Shown here piece by piece: positions 16,678-25,950 of a stretch of DNA of 64,000 bases. This DNA comes from Microbacterium sp. W4I4 (GTDB lineage: Bacteria; Actinomycetota; Actinomycetes; Actinomycetales; Microbacteriaceae). Made by a program: the position numbers and the translations under genes. Numbering within the stretch: position 1 is the first letter of the stretch; each line of letters begins with the position of its first letter. Below the pieces are notes generated by a model. That model did no database searches. It worked only from the letters and a program-made list of their open reading frames with translations, and had not been told where the DNA came from. The stretch spans positions 1,488,001-1,552,000 of the forward strand of contig NZ_JAUSXT010000001.1 of NCBI RefSeq assembly GCF_030816235.1, written 5' to 3'.

Positions 16678-17943
16678 ATGACTGAGTCACAAAAGGTCGT
16701 CGTTGTCGGGCAGGGATATGTGGGACTACCTGTTGCTATGCGAGCCGTCGACGCCGGCTTCACGGTGATCGGTCTCGACATCGACGAGCATAGGGTCAAC
16801 GCTCTAAACAACGGCATTTCATTTGTCGAGGACATCACCGACGATGAGCTATCCACCGCACTAGCGAGCGGCCGTTACACCGCGTCGAGGAACTACGAAT
16901 CAGCGGCAGGCTTCGATGTTGCGGTCATCAGCGTGCCAACGCCTTTGCGTGAGACCCTGCCGGATCTCACGTTCATCGAAGATGCAGGGCGATCGCTCGC
17001 CGCACACCTCACGCCGGGCGCGACCGTCATCCTAGAGTCGACCACCTACCCTGGAACCACGGAAGAGTTGTTGATACCCATTCTTGAGGATGGCAGTTCT
17101 CTGAAAGCAGGAGACGATTTTCATGTCGGCTACTCCCCTGAGCGCATAGACCCCGGCAATAAGCGCTGGAACCTCAAGACGACACCTAAGGTCGTTTCGG
17201 GAATCGACGAAGCATCGCTCGCCCATGTGAAGGGCTTCTTCGACCGCATCGTGGACCAGACTGTCGCGGTCTCTGGTACCAGAGAGGCCGAGCTCACCAA
17301 GCTGCTGGAGAATACGTTTCGCCACGTCAACATCGCACTTGTGAATGAGCTTGCAGTGTTCGCAAACCAACTTGGCGTTAACGTCTGGGAGTCGATCGAT
17401 GCCGCCTCGACAAAGCCCTTCGGCTTCATGAAGTTCACTCCGGGCCCCGGCGTCGGGGGACACTGCCTCCCGGTAGATCCGAGCTACCTGTCCTGGCAGG
17501 TGCGCCAACAGTTAGGTCAATCATTCCGCTTCGTTGAGCTCGCCAATGACGTCAACGAGCACATGCCCAATTACGTTGTGGAGCGCACAACAAGCATATT
17601 GAACGACGACAGAAAGGCCCTGAACGGTGCCCGCGTACTGATCATCGGGCTTGCATACAAGAAGAACACCGGTGACGTCCGGGAGGCGCCGTCGCTCCGA
17701 CTTGTCCCGCTTCTCACACAGCGGGGAGCGAAAGTAGTTGCTGCTGATCCCTATGTCGTAGAGCACCGCTGGCCCGCAGGTGTTGAACGCGTGGACCTTA
17801 GCCAAGAGGAAGTAGACGGGGCTGACATCGCAATACTCGTCACTGAACATGACGAGTTCGACCTGGCAATGTTGAGTAGGGCTGCCACCCCAATCCTCGA
17901 TACGCGTAATGTCGTTACTGGCGATCACGTGACGCGCCTCTGA
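16678..17943 (+). CDS. UDP-N-acetylhexosamine 6-dehydrogenase (WecC/WbpO/TviB family)
   Basis: 421 residues from the ATG that has AGGAG five bases upstream. It oxidises C6 of a UDP-HexNAc to give a uronic acid. NAD motif VVVVGQGYVGLPVAMRA is N-terminal; ESTTYPGTTEELL and GYSPERIDPGN fit the WbpO/TviB/WecC clade; catalytic Cys is in GVGGHCLPVDPSYL near residue 265; the UDP-binding C-terminal domain is complete. This distinguishes it from the UDP-glucose enzyme at 7.7 kb (GFGGGCLPKD). Product would be UDP-GlcNAcA, GalNAcA or ManNAcA; the sequence alone does not decide. It is the leftmost sugar-nucleotide gene of block B. Confidence 0.88.
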   Translation: MTESQKVVVVGQGYVGLPVAMRAVDAGFTVIGLDIDEHRVNALNNGISFVEDITDDELSTALASGRYTASRNYESAAGFDVAVISVPTPLRETLPDLTFIEDAGRSLAAHLTPGATVILESTTYPGTTEELLIPILEDGSSLKAGDDFHVGYSPERIDPGNKRWNLKTTPKVVSGIDEASLAHVKGFFDRIVDQTVAVSGTREAELTKLLENTFRHVNIALVNELAVFANQLGVNVWESIDAASTKPFGFMKFTPGPGVGGHCLPVDPSYLSWQVRQQLGQSFRFVELANDVNEHMPNYVVERTTSILNDDRKALNGARVLIIGLAYKKNTGDVREAPSLRLVPLLTQRGAKVVAADPYVVEHRWPAGVERVDLSQEEVDGADIAILVTEHDEFDLAMLSRAATPILDTRNVVTGDHVTRL

Positions 17944-17992
17944 GCCGCCCGCACGCTTCAAGGGACGTAACGCGAGTCGCCTAGCTGTACGA

Positions 17993-19165
17993 TCAAGCGG
18001 TTCGACTATCAGCCAGCGCTGCCCTGGCAAGCATCCACACGTGCGCATCTGGTGTTCGCTTGGCCCAGTTTTCGTAAGCGGTTCCTGCCGCGGCCCGGCG
18101 CAAGCGTCGCTCCGCCGCCGGCTCGGTGGCGAGACGCTGCAACTCCTCCGCCCAGGCGCCCGCTGAACGGGCGATCACCAAACCTCCCCCGCCCTCCAGT
18201 ATCGGAGTCCAAGGCGTATGTGGAGTTGTTGCTACGGCACAGGATGCACACAGAGCCTCTGCGATCACATGACCGAAGTTCTCGCCCGCCGTCGGCATAA
18301 GCATCACGTCGTATCCAGACAGGACCGTAACAACATCTCCTGGAGCGACCGGACCATGAAAAGCCAGTTGGATATGACGAGGAATTTCAGCTGCTCGGCT
18401 CTGGCACTCGGCGAAGTATGCTTCTTGCTCACGTGATCCATAGACATGGAACTCCAGCGGCACCGTGACGCTCTTCAGCGCTTCCAGAACGATATGCAAG
18501 CCCTTGTGTTCCACAATCCTTCCGAGAAACACGGCTCGAAACGCGTTCGAAGGGGCATCGGTGATCTCACGCGCGTGACGCGGCAAAAGCGTGTCGTTGC
18601 CACGTTCCACTATATGGACGCCATCGCCCCACTGTTGAATGATCTCAGCGGTTTCACGCGGAGCTGTGGAGTGCCAGATCACCCTCTTGGGGAGTCCAAG
18701 CAAACAGAACGCGCGCATGTACGCGCGCTTCTTTTGTGCTCGCCGCGAGAGAGCGCCTTCACCGAACTCACCCCGCGGCGCCAACAAGACTTTTGCGCCA
18801 CGAAAGAATCCTAACCGCCAAAGCATTAAGGGAATTATGGAAAAGAGTGGATTCATGAAGCTATTCAAGTGTATGAGATTTGGTCGCTTGCGTCTAACTT
18901 CCCGCATCGCGTGCATGTACCCTAACCACGAGCCTATCGTGGCGTAATAAACATCCACCCCGTCTTTTTTCACCCAAGCGTTAGCAACGACCGGAAGCCG
19001 CTCTTCAGCGCCAAGGTCACGATCGCCTGTCAGCACCGAAACGGTCATGTCTTTGGGCGCGAGTTGCGCCATCGCGTGGATCGACCGAATCGGTCCGCCG
19101 CCATTGAACGCGGGAGGATAGAACGGGACAATGGCTACTACTCGGTATGTCGTTGTCATCTGCAT
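17993..19165 (-). CDS. Glycosyltransferase family 4
   Basis: 390 residues from MQMTTTYRVVAIVPF; the frame continues farther upstream into the polymerase gene but with poor composition, and the ATG two codons downstream is an alternative. Acceptor-domain motif FYPPAFNGGGPIRSIHAMA is typical of GT4 proteins in capsule loci, LAPRGEFGEGAL marks the interdomain region, and AVFLGRIVEHKGLHIVLEAL and MPTAGENFGHVIAEAL (conserved ENFG and Glu) form the donor site. It overlaps the C terminus of no gene and follows the Wzy-like gene by 67 bases on the same strand, so it likely adds a sugar of the block B repeat unit. Confidence 0.87.
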   Translation of the reverse strand: MQMTTTYRVVAIVPFYPPAFNGGGPIRSIHAMAQLAPKDMTVSVLTGDRDLGAEERLPVVANAWVKKDGVDVYYATIGSWLGYMHAMREVRRKRPNLIHLNSFMNPLFSIIPLMLWRLGFFRGAKVLLAPRGEFGEGALSRRAQKKRAYMRAFCLLGLPKRVIWHSTAPRETAEIIQQWGDGVHIVERGNDTLLPRHAREITDAPSNAFRAVFLGRIVEHKGLHIVLEALKSVTVPLEFHVYGSREQEAYFAECQSRAAEIPRHIQLAFHGPVAPGDVVTVLSGYDVMLMPTAGENFGHVIAEALCASCAVATTPHTPWTPILEGGGGLVIARSAGAWAEELQRLATEPAAERRLRRAAAGTAYENWAKRTPDAHVWMLARAALADSRTA

Positions 19166-19232
19166 TCTATTCTCTCGCCCGTCTGCATTCTTGGTTTCCG
19201 GGTGCACACGACGGCTCCGGACCGACCTTTGA

Positions 19233-20534
19233 TCAACGGATACGCACCTTCTCGGAGTCGGCAGATCTCCGCCCACGTGCCGCGCGTCTCAAGAAAAGCA
19301 CTAGGACGAGAGGCAGCGACGACACCAGGTCCTGAAGCATGCCAATTATCGTGTCGGGGAACGTCGAGAACCACCCCAGGGGCCCACTCATCACCAAAGC
19401 CAGCAGCATCACTCGGAAGGGCGTAATTCGGGCACCTCCACGCCAAATCAGGTTGACATATACCGCCAGCAGGAAATAGTACACGAAGACATAGAGCGGA
19501 CCCTCTAACGCGTACGCGGTCGTAACCGGACCAAATGTATAAGCTGACGTAACATTCCCTCCCAGCGCAACATTGATCACCTGTCCAGTCGAAACCACGG
19601 GGCGGGCGGGGTCGAGGATGCGTGGAATGACCCCAAATCGAAGAATGTCTAGAGGCGTCGGATGCACCAGATGGGTGGGAATCTCGATGTCTAGAGGAAC
19701 CTCAATATCCTGCGCGCGCGCGAATTGCAAGTCGAACCGCAAGCGATCGAACGCCTCCACACCTGCGGTTACCTGGACCCCCTCTTGCGCACGGAGATCG
19801 TTCCGGATGTCAAAGATCACTGGCCAGACAAGAAGAACAGCAAACGCTCCAATCAGGACGACCTTGACCTTGATGATGCCGAACAGCAATGTGACCATTG
19901 CTAGGAACGTGACGAGCATGAGCAATGGCGCGGTTATTTGAGTGAAATACGCGTTGACGATGCCGGCAACAACTGGCACCGAGAGGATCAGAAAAAAGAA
20001 CCTGGTAGAACACATGCCACCTACGTGTGCAGCAAGCAACAGGCCTATACCAACATACACCCAGCCGCCAATGAGCGAATCGAGACTGTCGACTAACCCG
20101 GTCGAGACTTCAGCAGCACCAATTTGTACCGCAACAGAACCACGACCTGCATATGAGGCCAGCATGCTTGTAATGCTACTGGCAACGATCGCGAAAACAG
20201 CGACATAAAGCAACGCGCGCCCGTATTCACGCGCATTACTGGTTGCCGGCGCGGAGTCCTTTGCTTTCGGCCGAATCACTTCCGCGATGAAGGCACCCGC
20301 CAGTGCAATGAGAGCGACGCCGATCAGGAACCAGACTCGTGGATTCTCAAACACGAACGCAGGGGGGAGGACAAGCAGAACATACGGCGCCAGGAGCGAG
20401 ATCGTAACCGGAAACCGGCGATACAGGGAGACGAAGCTGGTGGGATTCGTATACTGTTGCCAGCCACGTGGCGCATTCGGTCGCGCCTGCTGATCGCCCT
20501 CGGCGTTGTGGCTGCGAACCTGGGCATGGGTCAT
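19233..20534 (-). CDS. Wzy-like polysaccharide polymerase
   Basis: 433 residues, about twelve hydrophobic helices, a central extracytoplasmic loop (around residues 235-325, with [18 protein letters not shown] and [18 protein letters not shown]) and a short basic tail ending in KVRIR. Wzy polymerases share this topology but little sequence, so the call rests on topology and on its position among Wzx-, GT- and sugar-nucleotide genes. It would polymerise undecaprenyl-linked repeat units outside the membrane. It is divergently oriented from gmd. Confidence 0.7.
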   Translation of the reverse strand: MTHAQVRSHNAEGDQQARPNAPRGWQQYTNPTSFVSLYRRFPVTISLLAPYVLLVLPPAFVFENPRVWFLIGVALIALAGAFIAEVIRPKAKDSAPATSNAREYGRALLYVAVFAIVASSITSMLASYAGRGSVAVQIGAAEVSTGLVDSLDSLIGGWVYVGIGLLLAAHVGGMCSTRFFFLILSVPVVAGIVNAYFTQITAPLLMLVTFLAMVTLLFGIIKVKVVLIGAFAVLLVWPVIFDIRNDLRAQEGVQVTAGVEAFDRLRFDLQFARAQDIEVPLDIEIPTHLVHPTPLDILRFGVIPRILDPARPVVSTGQVINVALGGNVTSAYTFGPVTTAYALEGPLYVFVYYFLLAVYVNLIWRGGARITPFRVMLLALVMSGPLGWFSTFPDTIIGMLQDLVSSLPLVLVLFLRRAARGRRSADSEKVRIR

Positions 20535-20741
20535 GGTCGGACTTCCTCCAGTTGCGTGCGCGCAACTGGTGGGTACTGCAGACCGTCCACAGACCCATGG
20601 TTGGAAAGTCTACGCCGCCAGTTCCACCCAAACGAAGCACGAGCGGACACCTCACGTTACTGTCCGAGAAGGTCGCGCCTCCTATACTGGCCTATCAGGC
20701 CCACGTTCGTGGGACTAGACAGAGTCCATCAGAAGGCGATG
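20535..20741. promoter_or_regulatory. Divergent intergenic region between wzy-like gene and gmd
   Basis: About 207 bases separate the two divergent starts, so promoters for both the leftward wzy/GT pair and the rightward gmd-GT-per-wzx run should lie here. I could not assign convincing -35/-10 pairs. The only clear site is AGAAGG just before gmd. Confidence 0.4.
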
Positions 20742-21752
20742 ATGAAAACTGCACTGATCACCGGCACCACGGGCCAGGACGGGAGCTACCTCGTTGAGTT
20801 GCTTCTCAGCAAGGGGTATGAAGTACACGGAACCAAGCGCCGTTCGTCGTCCTTCAACACGTCCCGGCTAGAGGAGGTCGCTCGCGCCGAAGGACATCGA
20901 CCAGATGGGCTCTCCCTCCACTACGCGGATCTGTCGGATGCCAGTTCGATCACGAACCTAGTCCGCGACATCCAGCCCGACGAGATCTACAACCTCGGCG
21001 CTCAGAGCCATGTTGCCGTGTCTTTCGACATTCCGGAGTACACAGCCGACGTCACGGGCGCTGCGACCATCAGACTGCTCGAAGCGATCCGCGCAAGCGG
21101 CGTCGACACCCGTTTCTACCAGGCATCCTCCTCAGAGATGTTCGGTTCAACACCGCCTCCACAGAACGAAGCGACTCCGTTCCACCCGCGGAGCCCATAC
21201 GGCTGTGCCAAGGTCTTCAGCTACTGGTCCACCATAAATTATCGCGAAGCTTATGGGCTGCATGCATCGAACGGAATCCTCTTCAATCACGAGAGTTCCC
21301 GTCGCGGCGAAACCTTCGTAACTCGGAAGATCACACGAGCGGTGGCGCGTATTGCCGAAGGTGTTCAGAACAAGCTCGTGCTCGGAAACCTGGACGCGGT
21401 GCGCGACTGGGGATACGCGCCCGAGTATGTCGAAGCGATGTGGATGATGTTGCAGCAAGACCAACCCGACGACTACGTAATCGCCACTGGCGAGGCACAC
21501 AGCGTTCGGGAGTTTGTTCAGGCAGCCTTCGAACGGGTGAACCTCGACTGGGAACGATACACGGAGACCGACTCGCGCTACGAGCGTCCCGCCGAAGTCG
21601 ACGCGCTGATCGGGGATTACAGCAAAGCGAAACGTCAGCTCGGCTGGTCACCGACCACGACGTTCACTGGGCTTGTCCACCGTATGGTCGACGACGATGT
21701 GCAGGCAGTACGTGATGAGAAGGCTGGGCGCAACGTACGGGTGGAACTCTGA
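20742..21752 (+). CDS. gmd: GDP-mannose 4,6-dehydratase
   Basis: 336 residues from [19 protein letters not shown] lies five bases before this ATG, and an ATG directly before it is the alternative. It converts GDP-D-mannose to GDP-4-keto-6-deoxy-D-mannose. The Rossmann motif [11 protein letters not shown], the Gmd signature [36 protein letters not shown] and the Y-x3-K-like segment of [16 protein letters not shown] are all present, as is [18 protein letters not shown]. Length is about 20 residues shorter than common homologues. It feeds the aminotransferase gene two positions downstream. No manB or manC gene for GDP-mannose supply is in the window. Confidence 0.92.
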   Translation: MKTALITGTTGQDGSYLVELLLSKGYEVHGTKRRSSSFNTSRLEEVARAEGHRPDGLSLHYADLSDASSITNLVRDIQPDEIYNLGAQSHVAVSFDIPEYTADVTGAATIRLLEAIRASGVDTRFYQASSSEMFGSTPPPQNEATPFHPRSPYGCAKVFSYWSTINYREAYGLHASNGILFNHESSRRGETFVTRKITRAVARIAEGVQNKLVLGNLDAVRDWGYAPEYVEAMWMMLQQDQPDDYVIATGEAHSVREFVQAAFERVNLDWERYTETDSRYERPAEVDALIGDYSKAKRQLGWSPTTTFTGLVHRMVDDDVQAVRDEKAGRNVRVEL

Positions 21753-21775
21753 ACGTGCGTGAGCACAATGCTCGC

Positions 21776-22981
21776 ATGTCCTCGTCTGAGATAACTCTTG
21801 ATTTTACATCTGTAGGACCAGACGCCGGAGGCGTAGGAATCGTAGCAGCCGGCACAGCACAGGGGTTATATGACTTAGGAGTGCGTTTCTCTTGCGTCGT
21901 GAATGAAAGCCAGTTCTCACCCTGGGCTCAGCATCTTCCGATGTTGAAGGAGCGAATTGTTCCCGTCAAAGTCGCGCTGAGTGCTACGAGCTTCTGGCAG
22001 AGTTTTCTCCGGCGTCATATTCCTCGCCGGATGCTTTCCGCGACCCTTCTCGGTAAAGTTCGCTCAGCGCGAGCACTGTCTACGGCTCGGACCGTGGACC
22101 AAGGTCAAGGTGTCGTCTGGCTACCGTTCCATAGATCACCGCTCACGTCGGATAAAGGCGTTGTGACTGTTCACGATCTCCGTGTTTTCGAGAATGGACT
22201 CGCTTCACCGGCTGACCAAAAAATTATTGAGGAGAACGTTCGAAAGGCTGCTGCAGTCGTTTGCAGCTGGGTTCATCCTTATCAATCGCTCCTAGAACGT
22301 TTCCCGTTCGCGAGAGAGAAGACGTTCTTAATCCCACTTCCTGTCCTCAATCCGGGCACTGCGCGTGTGCGTCAACAACCGAATTTCGGTCACGTACGGC
22401 TTCTGACACCCGGATTCATCACGCCGCACAAAAATCAGGAGGTGATCGTGAGGGCGCTTGCTCACCTCCCGAATGCTATCGCAGTCTTTACCGGAGCCGA
22501 GGATGGTCGATATGGCGACGAATTGCGCGCGCTCGCATCAGAACTCGAAGTGTCCGCACAAATCGAGTGGCGAGGTTACATCGGAACGTCCGAACTCGAA
22601 GATGAGTATTCCAAAGCCGATCTTTTGGTCATGCCGACCCGTTGGGAAGCAGCCAGCGGGCCCGTCTTCGAGGCAATCGCACGGCAGTTACCCTTCGTCG
22701 CCAGCGATATTGCGCCAATTCGTTCACAACTCGCAGCGATCCCGCTGGAAGCAGAACTGTTCGATTGCGATTCGCCGGACGCTCTCGTGAGTGCTATAAA
22801 GGCTGCAGTCCGCAATTACAATGCGTCGGTGACGAGGTTAGCGATGGTCTCAGGCCCCATAGTCAACCGCACATGGACAAATCTTGCCGCAGACTACAAG
22901 CGCGTTTTCGACTTCGCTGCGGGAACAGGTCCCCGCCCGTCGGACCTGATGATTGGAGTGTCCGATGATCCCAGTTTCTGA
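21776..22981 (+). CDS. Glycosyltransferase family 4
   Basis: 401 residues from MSSSEITLDFTSVGPDAGG; a GTG 21 bases upstream is a possible alternative. The N terminus SVGPDAGGVGIVAAG is an acceptor-domain glycine-rich loop. LLTPGFITPHKNQEVIVRAL and MPTRWEAASGPVFEAIARQ (donor site, with E-A-A-S-G in place of the usual EGFG) mark a divergent GT4 subgroup. It lies between gmd and per in one run, with the downstream gene starting inside its end, so transfer of the perosamine-type sugar is a reasonable guess. Base composition is among the least GC-rich of the window. Confidence 0.82.
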   Translation: MSSSEITLDFTSVGPDAGGVGIVAAGTAQGLYDLGVRFSCVVNESQFSPWAQHLPMLKERIVPVKVALSATSFWQSFLRRHIPRRMLSATLLGKVRSARALSTARTVDQGQGVVWLPFHRSPLTSDKGVVTVHDLRVFENGLASPADQKIIEENVRKAAAVVCSWVHPYQSLLERFPFAREKTFLIPLPVLNPGTARVRQQPNFGHVRLLTPGFITPHKNQEVIVRALAHLPNAIAVFTGAEDGRYGDELRALASELEVSAQIEWRGYIGTSELEDEYSKADLLVMPTRWEAASGPVFEAIARQLPFVASDIAPIRSQLAAIPLEAELFDCDSPDALVSAIKAAVRNYNASVTRLAMVSGPIVNRTWTNLAADYKRVFDFAAGTGPRPSDLMIGVSDDPSF

Positions 22982-24068
22982 GCCAAGCCTTGGTCCCTTG
23001 GAACGCAGCTATCTCCTCGACGCTTTCGACAGTGGATGGATCTCTTCGCGAGGAGAGTACATCGGACATTCCGAGAAGATCCTTGCGAGTGTCGCAGGTA
23101 CACCTTATGCGGCGGTTTGCAGTAATGGGACGACCGCGCTACACCTCGCGCTGCTCGCAATCGGGATCGCGCCTGGGGACGAAGTGATCATCCCCAGCCT
23201 CACGTACATTGCCACCCTGAACGCTCTTTACTACGTCGGAGCGACTCCGATCATCGTTGACGTGCTGGATGACACGTGGTGCATCGATCCGACTGCAGTC
23301 GAGTCGGTCATCACTGCCCGCACCAAAGCTATTATCGCTGTCGATCTGTACGGCCAGCCCGCCGACTATACCGCGCTGGCTCAGGTGGCGAAGCAACACG
23401 GCCTACGACTTATTGCTGATGCTGCCGAGTCAATCGCGGGATCCCTCCACGGAGTACCGACAGGAGCCCTCGCCGATGTGAGTGTCTTCTCATTCTTCGG
23501 GAACAAGGTGATCACAAGCGGCGAAGGGGGAGCGGTCACGACCGCTTCGCCTGACATCGATCGGCTCGTACGCCAGCTACGCAATCAGGGAAATCATCCC
23601 ACGCAGCGTTACGTCCATGACATGATCGGCTACAACTACCGGATGACGAATCTGTCTGCGGCAATTCTCACCGCTCAGCTTGAGCGAATCGACGGACTGG
23701 TCTCTGAGCGTAGACGCGTAGTCGACACCTATACCTCTCTGATCGGGGGTTCAAACGCCTTTCGCCTCCAGGAGGTATCACCGGGAGCGGTGCCTACACC
23801 GTGGATGATTTCTGTACGGATCACTGGATTGGACTCGGCTAGAAGGGACGAGGTAATCCAGCGTCTCGGCGAAGTAGGCATTGAGTCACGACCGGTGTTC
23901 CCTCTCATTCAGACCATGCCGTTCGTGCCCAAGGAACACCGTCGATCGACACCTGTCGCTGAACTCATCTCGCAGGAAGGTATCAGTCTGCCTACGTTCC
24001 CGCAGCTCTCGGACGATACCATCCAAATGATCGTGGATGCTCTGCACCGTACGTTGGCCCAGATCTAA
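22965..24068 (+). CDS. per: GDP-perosamine synthase-like DegT/DnrJ/EryC1/StrS aminotransferase
   Basis: 367 residues from MIPVSEPSLGP; GGAG lies six bases upstream and the start overlaps the previous gene by 17 bases. This PLP enzyme family aminates 4-keto sugars. Visible features: GWISSRGEYI, CSNGTTALHLALLAIGI, LYGQPADY, DAAESIAGS and the PLP-lysine segment FFGNKVITSGEGG near residue 183, plus GYNYRMTNLSAAI. These closely follow the Per/RfbE pattern, and the partner gmd immediately upstream provides its expected substrate, giving GDP-perosamine. Other 3- or 4-aminations are possible, but the gmd linkage favours this. Confidence 0.87.
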   Translation: MIPVSEPSLGPLERSYLLDAFDSGWISSRGEYIGHSEKILASVAGTPYAAVCSNGTTALHLALLAIGIAPGDEVIIPSLTYIATLNALYYVGATPIIVDVLDDTWCIDPTAVESVITARTKAIIAVDLYGQPADYTALAQVAKQHGLRLIADAAESIAGSLHGVPTGALADVSVFSFFGNKVITSGEGGAVTTASPDIDRLVRQLRNQGNHPTQRYVHDMIGYNYRMTNLSAAILTAQLERIDGLVSERRRVVDTYTSLIGGSNAFRLQEVSPGAVPTPWMISVRITGLDSARRDEVIQRLGEVGIESRPVFPLIQTMPFVPKEHRRSTPVAELISQEGISLPTFPQLSDDTIQMIVDALHRTLAQI

Positions 24069-24088
24069 CTGACCGACGACCGCCAAAC

Positions 24089-25258
24089 GTGAACCGAAAA
24101 CGCATCGCTTTCGCGGTCCTAAGTAACAGCGCCGCAAGCGTCGCTACCTTCTCATTATCAGTATCTGTGGCCAGGAATTCAACGATCGACGGGTTCGGTG
24201 CATTCTCTCTCGCGATGATCATTTTTCTGTTCGGGTCAGGCTTGCAACGGGCCGGTCTGACCGACTCTGCACTATCTCGCCCCGCGTCGAAAGGCGCATT
24301 CGTTCGAAACAGTCAAAGGGGATCGGTTGTTGGCGTGCTCGGCGGGATCTCACTCGCCGTCATCGGCACCCTTTCGGCGAACACGTACCTGATATTCCTC
24401 GGGATTGCCTTCCATGGCCTGCTGGCACTGGACTTTTTGCGGACGTATGATGCAGCAGTCGGCAACGTCACGCGGGCTTTCATGACGACCATTCTGTGGT
24501 CCGCGACCACAATCTCCTTTGCCGTCGTGTCGATCGTGTCCCCCATACCCTCCCCAGTCGTATTCGGATCTTGGGCATTCTGTGGCGCCACCATCGGTTA
24601 TATTAGTGCGCTCATTGCGAGGATGCCGCTGGTCCCCCGCTGGCCCAAGAATCGATTCGAATCGCGTATCGCGGGACTGTTTGGCCTCGATTACATCGTC
24701 GGTTCCGGCGGTTCGTCCTTGACGACGGCGCTACTCGGTACTTTTGTCAGCCCGCAGGTAATCGCCGCAATCCGAGGCGGCGGCACTCTTCTCGGTCCGG
24801 TAAACCTTATCTCTGCCACCGTTCGTTCTCTGTCTCTACCCTTTCTAGCAGCAGGGGAACGCAGAATTTCCGAGTTCGCGAAGGCAGTTCGGCTAACACT
24901 CGCAGTCAGCGTGGTGATCACCCCGTTGCTGGGTTTCCTTGTCTTTCTGCCCGACACGTGGGGGGCAGAACTACTAGGCGAAAGTTGGACGGTTGCACGA
25001 CCTGCTCTGCTCCCCCTAAGTATCGAGACGTTGCTTGCGCTTGTGGGTGGCATCGCTGCCGCCGGGCATCGCGTCGCCTTCGCCAGCGTCCGCACGTTGG
25101 TATTGCGTCTTTCTGTCGGCATCCCCCGACCATTTATAGTCGTGTGTTGCGCGGTAGCCTGGGGGATCCCTGGGGCCGCCTGGTCCATGGCGATAATCGC
25201 GGCGGTCAATGCTGTTCTCTGGTGGACCAGCTATCGTCTACTCACGCGGCCGGCTTAA
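24089..25258 (+). CDS. Wzx-like oligosaccharide flippase
   Basis: 389 residues with about ten to twelve hydrophobic segments and short basic loops, consistent with a MATE/MOP-type polysaccharide flippase, though somewhat short for Wzx (usually 400-480). Start is GTG. The sequence is poorly conserved, so the call rests on topology, position 20 bases after per, and the need for a repeat-unit exporter in a locus with a Wzy candidate. It converges on the acyltransferase gene with nine bases between the stops. Confidence 0.68.
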   Translation: MNRKRIAFAVLSNSAASVATFSLSVSVARNSTIDGFGAFSLAMIIFLFGSGLQRAGLTDSALSRPASKGAFVRNSQRGSVVGVLGGISLAVIGTLSANTYLIFLGIAFHGLLALDFLRTYDAAVGNVTRAFMTTILWSATTISFAVVSIVSPIPSPVVFGSWAFCGATIGYISALIARMPLVPRWPKNRFESRIAGLFGLDYIVGSGGSSLTTALLGTFVSPQVIAAIRGGGTLLGPVNLISATVRSLSLPFLAAGERRISEFAKAVRLTLAVSVVITPLLGFLVFLPDTWGAELLGESWTVARPALLPLSIETLLALVGGIAAAGHRVAFASVRTLVLRLSVGIPRPFIVVCCAVAWGIPGAAWSMAIIAAVNAVLWWTSYRLLTRPA

Positions 25259-25267
25259 ACTACCACG

Positions 25268-25945
25268 TTACCGATTGAACACTCGTCCGGGTACGCCGAC
25301 GACGACCACACCCGCGTCAACATCCTTAGTAACACATGCCGACGCCCCCACAGTCGCATCATTCGCCACGCGACGGTTTTCAAGGATAACGGCTCCCGCG
25401 CCCACCAGTGCTCGCCGACCTACCCTCACATCCCCCGAGATAATTGCACCAGGATTGATCGATACGAAGTCTTCAATTGTCACATCATGGCCAATCGTGG
25501 CATTCGGATTCACGGTCGAATAGCGGCCAATACGAACGTTCGTGGAAATGACAGCACCTGCGCAGACGATGGAGCCTTCGGCGATCGTCGTGTAACGCCC
25601 AACGTGGGCCGCTGGGTGTACGAGCGTCAGAGGTCTGATGCCCGCGCGAAGGAATCTATTGACCACCAATTCACGAATCCTGGGATCCCCCAGCGCAACA
25701 ACGAAGTAATCCGCGTCCGGATTCGTTAGAAACTCGTCGTCCGTTCCTAGGTGACGCACTCCTCGCTGACGCAGCCTCGTTAGATGGGCGGCCATGGGTG
25801 ACGGATCCGTCACCCCGACGACCGTGAAAGCTGCCTCGGACACCTCTGAAAGGTCATCTAGCACGTCAAGAGTCTCTCTGGCAAATCCTCCGGCTCCCGC
25901 GACTACAACCCTCCGACCAGCCGATTCAATATGCTTCCCGACCAT
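25268..25945 (-). CDS. NeuD/PglD-family sugar N/O-acyltransferase
   Basis: 225 residues. A small N-terminal Rossmann domain (VVVAGAGGFARETLDVL) precedes a left-handed beta-helix of hexapeptide repeats (IGRYSTVNPNATIGHD, ISGDVRVGRRALVGAGAVI). This two-part layout is that of NeuD, PglD, PerB and related acetyl-CoA-dependent enzymes that acetylate amino groups of UDP- or GDP-4-amino sugars. Given the GDP-perosamine genes just across the convergent junction, N-acetylation of perosamine is attractive. PglD's catalytic His falls in VHPAAHVG here. It is the last gene of the leftward operon, five bases after the 2-epimerase stop. Confidence 0.85.
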   Translation of the reverse strand: MVGKHIESAGRRVVVAGAGGFARETLDVLDDLSEVSEAAFTVVGVTDPSPMAAHLTRLRQRGVRHLGTDDEFLTNPDADYFVVALGDPRIRELVVNRFLRAGIRPLTLVHPAAHVGRYTTIAEGSIVCAGAVISTNVRIGRYSTVNPNATIGHDVTIEDFVSINPGAIISGDVRVGRRALVGAGAVILENRRVANDATVGASACVTKDVDAGVVVVGVPGRVFNR

Positions 25946-25950
25946 TTTGA

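Noticed and set aside
19166..19276. Longer start for the GT4 gene at 17993
   Set aside because: The 37 extra residues overlap the polymerase gene and have no typical GT4 N-terminal strand before RVVAIVPF.
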